Positions 7,831-19,783 of a stretch of DNA of 64,000 nucleotides are shown in pieces. How positions within the stretch are numbered: the stretch's first letter is position 1; each line of letters begins with the position of its first letter. Both the position numbers and the translations under genes were made by a program. The notes beneath the pieces were generated by a model. That model was not told the origin of the DNA. It saw only the letters and a list, made by a program, of their open reading frames with translations, and searched no databases. The DNA is taken from contig NZ_SHKP01000004.1 of NCBI RefSeq assembly GCF_004217215.1, positions 900,829 through 964,828 of the forward strand. The letters run 5' to 3'. Origin of the DNA: Rivibacter subsaxonicus. GTDB lineage: Bacteria; Pseudomonadota; Gammaproteobacteria; Burkholderiales; Burkholderiaceae_C.

Positions 7831-8799
7831 TCAGCCGATCCGGCCCAGCACCAGGTACTCCATCAGCGCCTTCTGCACGTGCATGCGGTTCTCGGCCTCG
7901 TCCCAGACCACGCTCTGCGGTCCGTCGATGACCTCGGCCGTGACCTCCTCGCCGCGATGCGCCGGCAGGCAGTGCATGAAGAGGGCGTCGGGCTGGGCCG
8001 CCGCCATCATCTCGGCGTCGACGCGCCAGTCGGCGAAGGCGGCGCGCCGGGCCTCGTTCTCGGCCTCGAAGCCCATGCTGGTCCAGACATCGGTCGTCAC
8101 CAGGTGGGCGCCGGCGCAGGCCGCCATCGGGTCCTTGAAGACGCGGTAGCAGCCGAGGTCGGAGATGCCGGCCACGTGCGGGTCGATCTCGTAGCCCGAG
8201 GGCGTGCTGACATGGACCTTGAAGCCGAGCGTCTCGGCTGCCTGCAGCCAGGTGTTGGCCATGTTGTTGCCGTCGCCGACCCAGGCCACGACCTTGCCGC
8301 GCAGGCAGCCGGGGTCGATCACGCCGCGCGCGTTGGTGCCGCGCTGCTCGATGTAGGTGAAGAGGTCGGCCAGGATCTGGCAGGGATGGAACTCGTTGGT
8401 CAGGCCGTTGATCACCGGCACCCGCGAATGCGCCGCGAAGCGCTCGATGCGGTCCTGCTCGAAGGTGCGGATCATCACCAGGTCGACCATGCGGCTGATC
8501 ACACGCGCCGAGTCCTCGACCGGCTCGGCGCGGCCGAGCTGGCTGTCGCCGCTGGTGAGGTTCACCACCGAGCCGCCCATCTGGTACATGCCGGCCTCGA
8601 AGCTGACGCGGGTGCGGGTGCTGGCCTTCTCGAAGATCATCGCCAGCGTGCGGTCGACCAGTGGCGTGTACTTCTCGTAGTTCTTGAAGCGGCGCTTGAT
8701 GATCGCGGCGCGCTCGAAGAGATAGGCGTACTCCTCGCTCCGCAGGTCCTTGAACTGCAGGTAGTGGCGGATCAGGCTGGAGGCGGGTTTCATCTTCAT
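7831..8799 (-). CDS. argF: Ornithine carbamoyltransferase
   Basis: A 322-residue enzyme that joins carbamoyl phosphate to ornithine to give citrulline, the sixth step of arginine synthesis, in the cytoplasm. The carbamoyl-phosphate loop STRTRVSFE is present near residue 56, with GGSVVNL after it and HCLPAHRGEE near the C-terminus, which carries the ornithine-site cysteine. Length is normal for the anabolic enzyme. It follows argD on the same strand with a 4-nt gap, so the two are co-transcribed. MKMKP offers two adjacent starts; the first is used. Confidence 0.96.
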   Translation of the reverse strand: MKMKPASSLIRHYLQFKDLRSEEYAYLFERAAIIKRRFKNYEKYTPLVDRTLAMIFEKASTRTRVSFEAGMYQMGGSVVNLTSGDSQLGRAEPVEDSARVISRMVDLVMIRTFEQDRIERFAAHSRVPVINGLTNEFHPCQILADLFTYIEQRGTNARGVIDPGCLRGKVVAWVGDGNNMANTWLQAAETLGFKVHVSTPSGYEIDPHVAGISDLGCYRVFKDPMAACAGAHLVTTDVWTSMGFEAENEARRAAFADWRVDAEMMAAAQPDALFMHCLPAHRGEEVTAEVIDGPQSVVWDEAENRMHVQKALMEYLVLGRIG

Positions 8800-8803
8800 G
8801 GCC

Positions 8804-10045
8804 TCAGGCGGCGGCCGGCGCTTCGGCGAGGAACTTGCGCACCAGCGGCCCGAGGATCGCCGCCACGCGCTCGGCCTCGGCCGCAGTGATGATCAGCGGC
8901 GGTACCAGCCGGATCACGCGATCGGCGGTCACGCTGATCAGCAGCCCGGCCTCGGCCGCGCGGCCGACCAGCGCGCCGCAGGGACGGTCGAGCTCGACGC
9001 CGATCATCAGCCCGGCGCCGCGGATCTCGACCAGCCCGGCCTCCTTGCCCAGCTCGCGCGTGAGCGCTGCGCTCAGCACGGCGCCGACCTTGGCGGCGTT
9101 GTCGAGCAGGCGGTCTTCTTCCATCACCGCCAGCGTCTCGACGCCGGCGCGCATCGCCAGCGGGTTGCCGCCGAAGGTGCTGCCGTGGTTGCCCGGGCCG
9201 AGCACCTTGAGCGCGCGCTCGCCGACCACCACCGCGCCGACCGGCACGCCCGAGCCCAGGCCCTTGGCGAGCGGCATCACGTCGGGCCGGATGCCGGCCC
9301 ACTGATGGGCGAACCACTTGCCGGTGCGGCCGATGCCGCACTGCACCTCGTCGAGCATCAGCAGCCAGCCCTGCTCGTCGCAGATCTGGCGCAGGCCCTG
9401 CAGGTACTCGATGCGCGCCGGGTTGACGCCGCCTTCGCCCTGGATGGTCTCGAGGAAGACCGCGGTGACGTTCTTGTTGCTCGCGGCCACCGCGCGGATC
9501 GCGTCCAGGTCGTTCAGCGGCACCCGCACGAAGCCCGGCACCAGCGGCCCGAAGCCGGCCTGCACCTTGGGGTTGCCGGTGGCCGAGAGGGTCGCGATCG
9601 AGCGGCCGTGGAAGGCGCGCTCGTAGACGACGATCTCCGGCGTCTCGATGCCGCGGTCGTGGCCGATCTTGCGCGCGATCTTGATCGCCGCCTCGTTGGC
9701 CTCGAGCCCCGAATTGCAGAAGAAGGCGCCGGCCAGGCCGGAGAACTCGCAAAGCTTGGCCGCGAGCTGCTCCTGCAGCGGCACCTGGTAGTAGTTGGAG
9801 GTGTGGATCAGCTTGCCGGCCTGGTCGGCGATCGCCGCCACCAGGCGCGGATGGGCGTGGCCCAGGGTGTTGACGGCGATGCCGCCAAGCGCGTCGAGGT
9901 ACTCGCGGCCCTCGGTGTCCCAGACCTGGCAGCCGCGGCCGTGCGAGAGCGCGAAGGGCAGGCGGCCGTAGGTGTCCAGAACATGCGGCATCGGGCGCGT
10001 GGCGGGCGCCGCGGGCGCGGCCGTCATCTTTTCGGGAGCGTTCAT
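8804..10045 (-). CDS. argD: Acetylornithine aminotransferase
   Basis: A 413-residue class-III PLP aminotransferase converting N-acetylglutamate semialdehyde to N-acetylornithine in arginine synthesis; the same enzyme often also serves the succinyl-diaminopimelate step of lysine synthesis. Visible features are the LGGIAVNTLGHAHP substrate region, NSGLEANEAAIK for cofactor binding, LMLDEVQCGIGRTG with the aspartate that holds the pyridine nitrogen, and PLAKGLGSG with the Schiff-base lysine. It begins at an ATG at 10045; the longer frame upstream lacks family similarity. argF follows directly. Confidence 0.95.
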   Translation of the reverse strand: MNAPEKMTAAPAAPATRPMPHVLDTYGRLPFALSHGRGCQVWDTEGREYLDALGGIAVNTLGHAHPRLVAAIADQAGKLIHTSNYYQVPLQEQLAAKLCEFSGLAGAFFCNSGLEANEAAIKIARKIGHDRGIETPEIVVYERAFHGRSIATLSATGNPKVQAGFGPLVPGFVRVPLNDLDAIRAVAASNKNVTAVFLETIQGEGGVNPARIEYLQGLRQICDEQGWLLMLDEVQCGIGRTGKWFAHQWAGIRPDVMPLAKGLGSGVPVGAVVVGERALKVLGPGNHGSTFGGNPLAMRAGVETLAVMEEDRLLDNAAKVGAVLSAALTRELGKEAGLVEIRGAGLMIGVELDRPCGALVGRAAEAGLLISVTADRVIRLVPPLIITAAEAERVAAILGPLVRKFLAEAPAAA

Positions 10046-10196
10046 CCGGGCGTCCTCGGTCAGGCATGTGAAAGGGCGAGCGGCAATTCTAGGCGGCCGA
10101 TTCCAGCCTCTGCTGCGGCGCAACACGCTGAGCGACAATACGAGGCTGTGCCGGCTGCAGCGGCCCTCAAAGGCTGCACCGGAGCCACGCCAACCG

Positions 10197-10532
10197 ATGT
10201 CCACCCCGCCGAACAAACCCCGCGAAGTCTTCATCCAGGGCCGTACCCTGGATGGCCGCACCTTTCGCCCCAGCGACTGGGCCGAGCGGCTGGCGGGCGC
10301 GATGTCCTCGTTCCGCCCCGGCGGCTCGCTCGGTGGCCGCGCGGCCGCGATCGGCTACTCGCCGTACTGCGTGCCCAACGTGATCGACGGCGTGAAGTGC
10401 GTGGTCGTCAGCGAGGCGCTCAAGAGCCTGGAGCCGATGGCCTGGGACTTCGTGATGAACTTTGCGCGCGACAACCAGCTGCAGGTGATCGAGGCCTGCC
10501 TGTTGCCGGAGCCGCCCGAGCGCGGCGACTGA
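10197..10532 (+). CDS. DUF3579 domain-containing protein
   Basis: A 111-residue cytoplasmic protein matching the DUF3579 pattern common in betaproteobacteria (EVFIQGRTLDGRTFRPSDWAERL, then SPYCVPNVIDGVKCVVV). It has no signal peptide, membrane segment or catalytic motif. It lies divergent to argD with about 150 nt between them, and family members are often found near argD/argF in Burkholderiales. Its end faces the isochorismatase-like gene across only 7 nt. The role is unknown; a regulatory function is a guess. Confidence 0.85.
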   Translation: MSTPPNKPREVFIQGRTLDGRTFRPSDWAERLAGAMSSFRPGGSLGGRAAAIGYSPYCVPNVIDGVKCVVVSEALKSLEPMAWDFVMNFARDNQLQVIEACLLPEPPERGD

Positions 10533-10539
10533 GCTTGGG

Positions 10540-11088
10540 CTAGCCGCGCAGGCTGGCGACGAGTGCGGCGGTGCTGGCCAGCACCGCGCCACGAACCTGC
10601 AACTCGGCATTGATGCGGGCCGCGATGGCCGACGCACTTTTTTCGCTGCTCGGCCAGGTTGAATGAGCGTCGCTGGCAATCCGCACCACAAAGCCGAGTT
10701 CGAGGGCGGCGCGCGCGGTGTTGAAGACGCAGAACTCGCTTTGCAGGCCGCTGACGATGAGCTCGCGCGCACCAAGACTCTCGAGCCTGGCCGCGAGGTC
10801 GGTGTCTTCGAAGGCGCTGGAGGCGCGCTTGGTGATGGTCGGCTCGTCCGCGGCAGGGCTCAATGTCGTGTGGATGTCCGCGCGTGCCGAGCCCGCCACG
10901 AACACGCCTTCGTTCTCAAGGTGCTGCACAAAGAGCACCGGCACGCCACCGGCGCGGGCCGCGTCGACAAGCGCGTGCGTGTTCGCCAGCAGGGCCTCGG
11001 CGCCGCTGATCGGCTCGCAGGCTTCACCATCGAAGGCGCCGCGTTGCATGTCGATCACGAGCAGGGCATGGGTGCCTTGCATCGTCAT
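10540..11088 (-). CDS. Isochorismatase-family cysteine hydrolase
   Basis: A 182-residue cytoplasmic hydrolase of the isochorismatase-like fold. The catalytic triad is visible: Asp in LLVIDMQRG near residue 13, Lys in TITKRASSAF near 86, and Cys in SGLQSEFCV near 118. Such enzymes hydrolyse amides such as nicotinamide or N-carbamoyl compounds, or ureidoacrylate-like substrates; the substrate here cannot be told from sequence. The ATG overlaps the stop of the DUF1272 gene upstream (ATGA), so the two are translated together. The spacing and GGGAGC ahead of ATG 11088 support this start. Confidence 0.88.
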   Translation of the reverse strand: MTMQGTHALLVIDMQRGAFDGEACEPISGAEALLANTHALVDAARAGGVPVLFVQHLENEGVFVAGSARADIHTTLSPAADEPTITKRASSAFEDTDLAARLESLGARELIVSGLQSEFCVFNTARAALELGFVVRIASDAHSTWPSSEKSASAIAARINAELQVRGAVLASTAALVASLRG

Positions 11089-11333
11089 GCTCCCTTGCCG
11101 CAACCGGTCGGCTTGTAGACGCGCTGCGTCGAGGCCGGGTTGGCTGCCAGCTTGTTCGCCGGCCGCCGCGGCCGCCTGAGCAGTTCGCCGCCGCAGTTCG
11201 GGCACAGGCCGCCCGGCAGCGCCGCGGCGCAGGCCGCGCAGAAGGTGCACTCGAAGGAGCAGATGCGCGCGTCCTCGGAGTCGGGCGGCAGGTCCCTGTC
11301 GCAGCACTCGCAGCCGGGTCTGAGTTGAAGCAT
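11085..11333 (-). CDS. DUF1272 zinc-ribbon-like protein
   Basis: An 82-residue protein with nine cysteines arranged in CxCC, CxxC and CPNC pairs, the pattern of DUF1272, probably two small zinc-binding knuckles. The sequence CSFECTFCAACA is the core of the family. The start at 11333 has GGAGG seven bases upstream; a GTG nine bases earlier would overlap that ribosome binding site. It shares an ATGA overlap with the cysteine hydrolase, a pairing that suggests a common regulon, but the role is unknown. Confidence 0.85.
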   Translation of the reverse strand: MLQLRPGCECCDRDLPPDSEDARICSFECTFCAACAAALPGGLCPNCGGELLRRPRRPANKLAANPASTQRVYKPTGCGKGA

Positions 11334-11372
11334 GGTCACCACCTCCGCGCGATGGCGTCGCGCCGCGCGCCT

Positions 11373-12173
11373 TCAATTGTCGATCGGCGCCGCCGCTTCG
11401 GTTTCGAAGCTGTCCGCATAGGTCGCAAACAGCGAGGCATAGAAGGCGGTCGAGAACATCAGCCCGGCCGGAATCGCCGCCAGGAACACGCCCTGCGGGT
11501 TGCCGATCAGCACGAAGAAGATCTGGGCCAGCGTCATGAACAGCATCAGCACGCCGAACCAGGCTGCGCCCATCAGCGCATAGGCGCCCAGCGCGCGCCA
11601 GCAGGCCAGGGTGCTGGCAAACAGGGCCTTGGCCAGCGGCTGGTGGTTCCACGCCACGAGGGCGGGCGCGTGCCAGAACACCAGCGACATCAGGCTGGCC
11701 AGCCCGAGGCGCAGCAGCAGGCTGAACTGGAAGGCTCCGGACTGCAGCGCCTCGCCGCCGGCCTCGCCCTTGGCCAGCGTTTCGAACGTGGTCTCGAAGG
11801 CGTCACCGTCGAACAGCGAGATCAGGATCGCCGACACATAGGCGGCGATCGCGTAGACCACGCCCAGGCGCAACAGGGCCGAGCGCACGGCAGGGTCGCG
11901 CCAGGGCTGGAGCAGTTGGCCCGGATGCACCAGCTTGCCGTCGCGCTGGGCGCGGCCTGCGGCCATGAAGCCGAGCGTCGCGGCCGGCATCAGCGCCAGT
12001 GCCGCGAAGGCACCGACCAGCGGGATCTGCAGCAACAGCAGCACCGCGACGCCGACCACCGAGAAGATCGCGGTGTAGCCCAGTGGCTGGCGAAAAAAGT
12101 TGCGAAAGCCTTCGCGCACCCACGCCAGGCCCTGGCGCGCGGGAACGGGCTTGAGTCTCACGGTGACGCTCAT
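11373..12173 (-). CDS. BPSS1780-family membrane protein
   Basis: A 266-residue integral membrane protein with about six hydrophobic segments (for example around 34-58, 62-74, 100-120, 158-175, 196-220 and 228-250). The N-terminus KPVPARQGLAWVREGFRNFFRQP is the signature of the BPSS1780 family found in Burkholderiales. It has no catalytic motif. Its ATG overlaps the thrB stop (ATGA), so it is co-translated with homoserine kinase, an arrangement common in the group. Its function is unknown. Confidence 0.85.
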   Translation of the reverse strand: MSVTVRLKPVPARQGLAWVREGFRNFFRQPLGYTAIFSVVGVAVLLLLQIPLVGAFAALALMPAATLGFMAAGRAQRDGKLVHPGQLLQPWRDPAVRSALLRLGVVYAIAAYVSAILISLFDGDAFETTFETLAKGEAGGEALQSGAFQFSLLLRLGLASLMSLVFWHAPALVAWNHQPLAKALFASTLACWRALGAYALMGAAWFGVLMLFMTLAQIFFVLIGNPQGVFLAAIPAGLMFSTAFYASLFATYADSFETEAAAPIDN

Positions 12174-13150
12174 GCCAGCGAGGCTCCCGGATGCCAGGGG
12201 CGCGCGATGCGCTCGCGCAGCACGCGCTCGAAATGGCGCGGGTCGTGCGGCGTCAGCAGCGCGGCGTCGCGCGGCAGGTGCAGGTCCCACAGCCGCGAGA
12301 GCCAGAAGCGGAAGGCCGCCGCGCGCAGCAGCGCCGGCATCAGGCGTCGTTCGTCGCCGCTGAGCGGGCGCACCGCGTCGTAGGCGGCGACGAAGCCTTC
12401 GGCGCGCGCCTCGTCGAGGCGGCCGGTGGCGAGGTCGATGCACCAGTCGTTGAGGCAGACCGCGATGTCGAAGCCGAAGCTGTCGACGCCGGCGAAGTAG
12501 AAGTCGAAGAAGCCCGACAGCCGGTCGCGGCCATCGGCGCCGGTCTCGAACATCACGTTGTCGCGGAACAGATCGGCATGGATCGGGCCGCGTGGCAGCC
12601 GCGCATGGGCCGCGCCGCGCGCGAGCTCGTGCTGGTAGGCCTGTTCGGTGTCGACCAGCGTCCGCTCGGCCTCGCTCAGGAAGGGATGCACCAACGGCAC
12701 CGTCTCGTCCCACCAGGGCAGGCCGCGCAGGTTGGGCTGGTGGCGCGGATAGTCGAGCCCGGCCAGGTGCATGCGGGCCAGCATCGCGCCGACCTGCTCG
12801 CAATGATCGACGTCGGGCGCCCGCGCGTGGCCGCCACGCAGGCGGTCGACGATCGCAGCGGGCTTGCCGGCCAAGTTGTGCAGGATCTCGCCGCTCGCGT
12901 CGGCCTGCGGTTCGGGCACGGGAACAGCGCGCTGCGCCAGGTGCTTCATCAGGTGCAGGTAGAACGGCAACTGCTCGGCCGTGAGGCGCTCGAAGACGGT
13001 GAGAACGTACTCGCCACGTTCGCAGCTGGCGAAGTAGTTGGTGTTCTCGATGCCGGCCGAGATGGGTTTGAGCGTCAGCAGCCGGCCGAGGCCGAGCCGC
13101 GCCGCGAGCGCGGCCGCCTCATCGAAATGAACCTCGGTAAAGACCGCCAT
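12170..13150 (-). CDS. thrB: Homoserine kinase, ThrB type II
   Basis: A 326-residue kinase of the aminoglycoside-phosphotransferase fold that phosphorylates homoserine in threonine synthesis. The start MAVFTEVHFDEA and the block GIENTNYFASCERGEYVLTVFE are typical of the proteobacterial ThrB of this fold rather than the GHMP type. The catalytic loop GPIHADLFRDNVMF (Asp near residue 200) and the metal-binding DFYFAG segment are intact. An ATG 15 bases further upstream exists, but 13150 matches the family start. It sits between a DUF2782 gene and a BPSS1780-family gene. Confidence 0.92.
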   Translation of the reverse strand: MAVFTEVHFDEAAALAARLGLGRLLTLKPISAGIENTNYFASCERGEYVLTVFERLTAEQLPFYLHLMKHLAQRAVPVPEPQADASGEILHNLAGKPAAIVDRLRGGHARAPDVDHCEQVGAMLARMHLAGLDYPRHQPNLRGLPWWDETVPLVHPFLSEAERTLVDTEQAYQHELARGAAHARLPRGPIHADLFRDNVMFETGADGRDRLSGFFDFYFAGVDSFGFDIAVCLNDWCIDLATGRLDEARAEGFVAAYDAVRPLSGDERRLMPALLRAAAFRFWLSRLWDLHLPRDAALLTPHDPRHFERVLRERIARPWHPGASLA

Positions 13151-13183
13151 GGCCGTCGCAGCCAACCGCGCCGTCGCGGGGGC

Positions 13184-13549
13184 TCAGAACGACAGCACGC
13201 GGAACACGCTCTTGCCGGTGGAGCCGCGGTCGTTGGTCGGACCGGGGTTCTGGTTGCGGCCGGCGTCGACCGGCACCACCTCGTAGCTGAGACCGGGGGC
13301 GAGCTTGGAGGTGACGGTGATGCTCTTGACGGCGCCACGCACGCGCAGTTCTTCGATCTTGGCGTTGTCGTCCTCGACCACGCTGCGCTGCACCTTGGGT
13401 TCGACGGTGCCCTTCGACTCGGCCGTCGATTCGGCCGGGGCCGAGGCCGGCGCCGGTGCGCTGGCGGCGGCGGTCTGGGCCGCGGCGAACTGGGCGGCGC
13501 CGAGCGAGAACAGGGCCACGACGACGGAACGGAGCTGGATCGAGGGCAT
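13184..13549 (-). CDS. DUF2782 secreted protein
   Basis: A 121-residue protein with a signal peptide (residues 1-24, ending AAAQ), an alanine/proline/serine-rich linker to about 45, and a C-terminal DUF2782 region (KIEELRVRGAVKSITVTSK ... LSYEVVPVDAGRN). It is probably periplasmic. It lies between thrB and polA in the order found in many betaproteobacteria, with its start only 30 nt from the divergent polA start. Its role is unknown. Confidence 0.88.
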   Translation of the reverse strand: MPSIQLRSVVVALFSLGAAQFAAAQTAAASAPAPASAPAESTAESKGTVEPKVQRSVVEDDNAKIEELRVRGAVKSITVTSKLAPGLSYEVVPVDAGRNQNPGPTNDRGSTGKSVFRVLSF

Positions 13550-13579
13550 GTCTTGATTGTAGGCCCGCACAATGCGCGG

Positions 13580-16402
13580 ATGAGCGACACCAACTCCTCG
13601 CTGCCGAGCCCGGCGGCCAGCCATCCGACGACCCTGCTGCTGGTCGACGGCTCCAGCTACCTCTACCGCGCCTTCCACGCGCTGCCCGACCTGCGCGGCC
13701 CCGGCGGCGAGCCGACCGGCGCGATCCAGGGCATCGTCTCGATGCTGCAGAAGCTGCGCCAGGAATACCCGGCCGCGCATGCGGCCTGCGTCTTCGACGC
13801 CAAGGGCAAGACCTTTCGCGACGATCTCTACGCCGAGTACAAGGCCCAGCGCGCGCCAATGCCGCCCGAGCTGGCGGCGCAGATCGCGCCGATCCACGAG
13901 GTGGTGCGGCTACTCGGCTGGCCGGTGCTGGAGGTGCCCGGCATCGAGGCCGACGACGTGATCGGCACGCTGGCCGCGGTGGGTGCCGCCAGCGGACACC
14001 AGGTGGTCGTCTCCACCGGCGACAAGGACCTGGCGCAACTGGTCAACCCGCAAGTGACGCTGGTCAACACGATGAGCGCCGAGAAGCTCGACGAGGCCGG
14101 CGTGCTCGCCAAGTTCGGTGTGCCGCCGGATCGCATCGTCGACTACCTCACCTTGATGGGCGATGCGGTCGACAACGTGCCGGGCGTCGAGAAGGTCGGC
14201 CCCAAGACTGCTGCCAAGTGGATCGCCGAGCATGGCTCGCTCGACGGCGTGATCGCCAATGCCGATTCGGTCAAGGGTGTGGCCGGTGAGAACCTGCGCA
14301 AGGCGCTCGACTGGCTGCCGATGGGGCGCCGGCTGGTGACGGTCAAGACCGACTGCGACCTCGCCGGGCACCTGCCGGGCTGGCCCTCGATCGAGGCGCT
14401 GGGCTTCGGCCGGCCGCAGGTCGAGGCGCTGCTGGCCTTCTACACGCGGCTGGGCCTGCGCACCTTCAAGCGCGAGCTGGAGCGCGCCAGCGGCATCGAG
14501 CCGGCCGACGCGAGCCCGGCGCCGGCGCGCAGCCATGGCCTCTTTGCCGCCAGCAACGAGGACGAGGGCGACCTGCCGGCGCTGCCCGAGGTGGGCGAGA
14601 CCTCGCATGTGGCCGTGCTCGACTGGCCCGACTTCGAGGACTGGTTCGGCCGCATTCGAGCTGCGCCGCTGGTCGCGCTCGATACCGAGACCGATTCGCT
14701 GGAGCCGATGCGCGCGCGCATCGTCGGCCTGTCGTTCAGCGTGAAGCCGGGCGAGGCCTGCTACATCCCGCTGACCCACAACTACCCCGGCGCGCCCGAG
14801 CAGTTGCCGCTGGACGAGGTGCTGGCGCGCCTGAAGCCCTGGCTGGAGGACGCCGGCCGTCCCAAGGTCGGCCAGAACCTCAAGTACGACGGCCACGTGT
14901 TCGCCAACCACGGCATCGCGCTGCGCGGCATCGCCCACGACACGCTGCTGCAGAGCTATGTGCTCGAGGCCCACAAGCCGCACAGCCTGGAGAGCCTGGC
15001 CGAGCGCCACCTTGGCCGCAAGGGCCTGAGCTACGAGCAGGTGGCGGGCAAGGGCGCGCAGCAGATCCCCTTCGCCCAGGTCAGCGTCGAGATCGCCACG
15101 CAGTATTCGGGCGAGGACAGCGAGATGACGCTGCATGTGCACGAGGCGCTGTGGCCGCGGCTGGAGCGCGACAGCAAGCTGCGCTACGTGTACGAGCAGA
15201 TCGAGCTGCCGACCGCGCGCGTGCTGCAGACCATCGAGCGTCACGGCGTGCTGATCGACGCCGCGCTGCTGCAGCAGCAGAGCCGCGAACTGGCCGAGCG
15301 CATGGTCGCCCTCGAAGCCGAGGCCCATGCGCTGGCCGGCCAGCCCTTCAACCTGGGCAGCCCCAAGCAGATCGGCGAGATCCTGTTCAACAAGCTCGGC
15401 CTGCCGGCCAAGAAGAAGACCGCCAGCGGCGCGCCGAGCACCGACGAGGACGTGCTGACCGAACTGGCGGCCGACTATCCGCTGCCGGCCAAGCTGCTCG
15501 AGCACCGCTCGCTGAGCAAGCTCAAGGGCACCTACACCGACAAGCTGCCGCTGATGGTGAACCCCGACACCGGCCGCGTGCACACCAACTACGCGCAGGC
15601 GGTGGCGGTGACCGGGCGGCTGGCGAGCAACGACCCGAACCTGCAGAACATCCCGATCCGCACCGCCGAGGGCCGACGCGTGCGCGAGGCCTTTGTTGCG
15701 CCGCCAGGATCGAAGATCCTGAGCGCCGACTACTCGCAGATCGAGTTGCGCATCATGGCCCACATCAGCGAGGACGAGGTGCTGCTCAAGGCCTTTGCCG
15801 ACGGCATCGACGTGCACCGCGCGACGGCCTCGGAGGTCTTCGGCGTGGCGGTCGACCAAGTCAGCTCGGAGCAGCGGCGCTACGCCAAGGTCATCAACTT
15901 CGGCCTGATCTACGGCATGGGCGCCTTCGGTTTGGCCAGCAACCTCGGCATCGAGACCAAGGCCGCCAAGGACTACATCGACCGCTACTTCGCGCGCTTT
16001 GCCGGCGTCAGGCGCTACATGGACGAGACGCGGCTGCAGGCCAAGGCCCAGGGCTATGTCGAGACGGTGTTCGGTCGGCGCCTCTGGTTGCCCGAGATCA
16101 ACAGCCCCAACGGCCCGCGTCGCACCGGCGCCGAACGGCAGGCGATCAACGCGCCGATGCAGGGCACCGCGGCCGACCTGATCAAGCTGGCGATGATCGC
16201 GGTGCAGGGCGCGCTCGAAGCCGAGAACCGGGCGACGAAGATGATCATGCAGGTGCACGACGAACTGGTGCTCGAGGTGCCCGAGGCGGAACTCGAGTGG
16301 GCGCGGGTCGAGATTCCCCGCCTGATGGCGGGCGTGGCGCAGCTGAAGGTGCCGCTGCTGGCCGAGGTCGGCGTCGGGCCGAACTGGGAGCAGGCGCACT
16401 AG
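13580..16402 (+). CDS. polA: DNA polymerase I
   Basis: A 940-residue three-domain polymerase for gap filling and RNA-primer removal. The N-terminal 5'-3' exonuclease/flap domain (about 1-310) shows LLLVDGSSYLYRAFHAL and the aspartate cluster GIEADDVIGT. The 3'-5' proofreading domain (about 345-540) keeps the DTETDSL motif. The polymerase domain has motif A (DYSQIELRIMAH), motif B on the O helix (RRYAKVINFGLIYG) and motif C (QVHDELVLEV). The ATG at 13580 gives a family-typical N-terminus. A hairpin terminator follows about 20 nt after the stop. Confidence 0.97.
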   Translation: MSDTNSSLPSPAASHPTTLLLVDGSSYLYRAFHALPDLRGPGGEPTGAIQGIVSMLQKLRQEYPAAHAACVFDAKGKTFRDDLYAEYKAQRAPMPPELAAQIAPIHEVVRLLGWPVLEVPGIEADDVIGTLAAVGAASGHQVVVSTGDKDLAQLVNPQVTLVNTMSAEKLDEAGVLAKFGVPPDRIVDYLTLMGDAVDNVPGVEKVGPKTAAKWIAEHGSLDGVIANADSVKGVAGENLRKALDWLPMGRRLVTVKTDCDLAGHLPGWPSIEALGFGRPQVEALLAFYTRLGLRTFKRELERASGIEPADASPAPARSHGLFAASNEDEGDLPALPEVGETSHVAVLDWPDFEDWFGRIRAAPLVALDTETDSLEPMRARIVGLSFSVKPGEACYIPLTHNYPGAPEQLPLDEVLARLKPWLEDAGRPKVGQNLKYDGHVFANHGIALRGIAHDTLLQSYVLEAHKPHSLESLAERHLGRKGLSYEQVAGKGAQQIPFAQVSVEIATQYSGEDSEMTLHVHEALWPRLERDSKLRYVYEQIELPTARVLQTIERHGVLIDAALLQQQSRELAERMVALEAEAHALAGQPFNLGSPKQIGEILFNKLGLPAKKKTASGAPSTDEDVLTELAADYPLPAKLLEHRSLSKLKGTYTDKLPLMVNPDTGRVHTNYAQAVAVTGRLASNDPNLQNIPIRTAEGRRVREAFVAPPGSKILSADYSQIELRIMAHISEDEVLLKAFADGIDVHRATASEVFGVAVDQVSSEQRRYAKVINFGLIYGMGAFGLASNLGIETKAAKDYIDRYFARFAGVRRYMDETRLQAKAQGYVETVFGRRLWLPEINSPNGPRRTGAERQAINAPMQGTAADLIKLAMIAVQGALEAENRATKMIMQVHDELVLEVPEAELEWARVEIPRLMAGVAQLKVPLLAEVGVGPNWEQAH

Positions 16403-16420
16403 CCTCAGGCCGCCGCCAGC

Positions 16421-16449
16421 AAAAAAAGGGCCGCTTGCGCGGCCCTTTC
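16421..16449. terminator. Bidirectional hairpin terminator between polA and the S8 protease
   Basis: A 10-bp stem (AAAGGGCCGC, loop TTGC, GCGGCCCTTT) lies between the convergent polA and protease genes. On the minus strand it is followed by seven Ts, a classic intrinsic terminator for the protease. On the plus strand the T-run is only three long, so polA termination may be weaker. Confidence 0.85.
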
Positions 16450-16474
16450 AGTTGGGAACGACTGTCGCCGTCGC

Positions 16475-19636
<3,162 letters not shown>

Positions 19637-19677
19637 GGGGGTTCTCTCCAGTGGGTTGTCGGTGGTCCGGACCGTCA

Positions 19678-19712
19678 ACGGCGACGGCTCCCTTTTGGGG
19701 AGCCGTCGCCGT
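19678..19712. repeat. Perfect 15-bp hairpin in the leader of the S8 protease gene
   Basis: The arms at 19678-19692 and 19698-19712 are perfectly complementary (ACGGCGACGGCTCCC and its complement) with a 5-nt loop. It lies 42 nt upstream of the protease start and 71 nt beyond the end of the inhibitor-like gene. No T-run follows on the minus strand, so it is more likely a mRNA-stabilising, processing or attenuating structure than a simple terminator. Confidence 0.7.
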
Positions 19713-19783
19713 CGGGCCTGGGCAGGCGTGAAATGGATCACGCCGCGCGCAGGGGCGTCAACGGTGCTGGACCCTGTGACCCC

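Noticed and set aside
13910-16399. Minus-strand 829-codon frame opposite polA
   Set aside because: Antisense shadow of polA in a high-GC genome; no recognisable motif.
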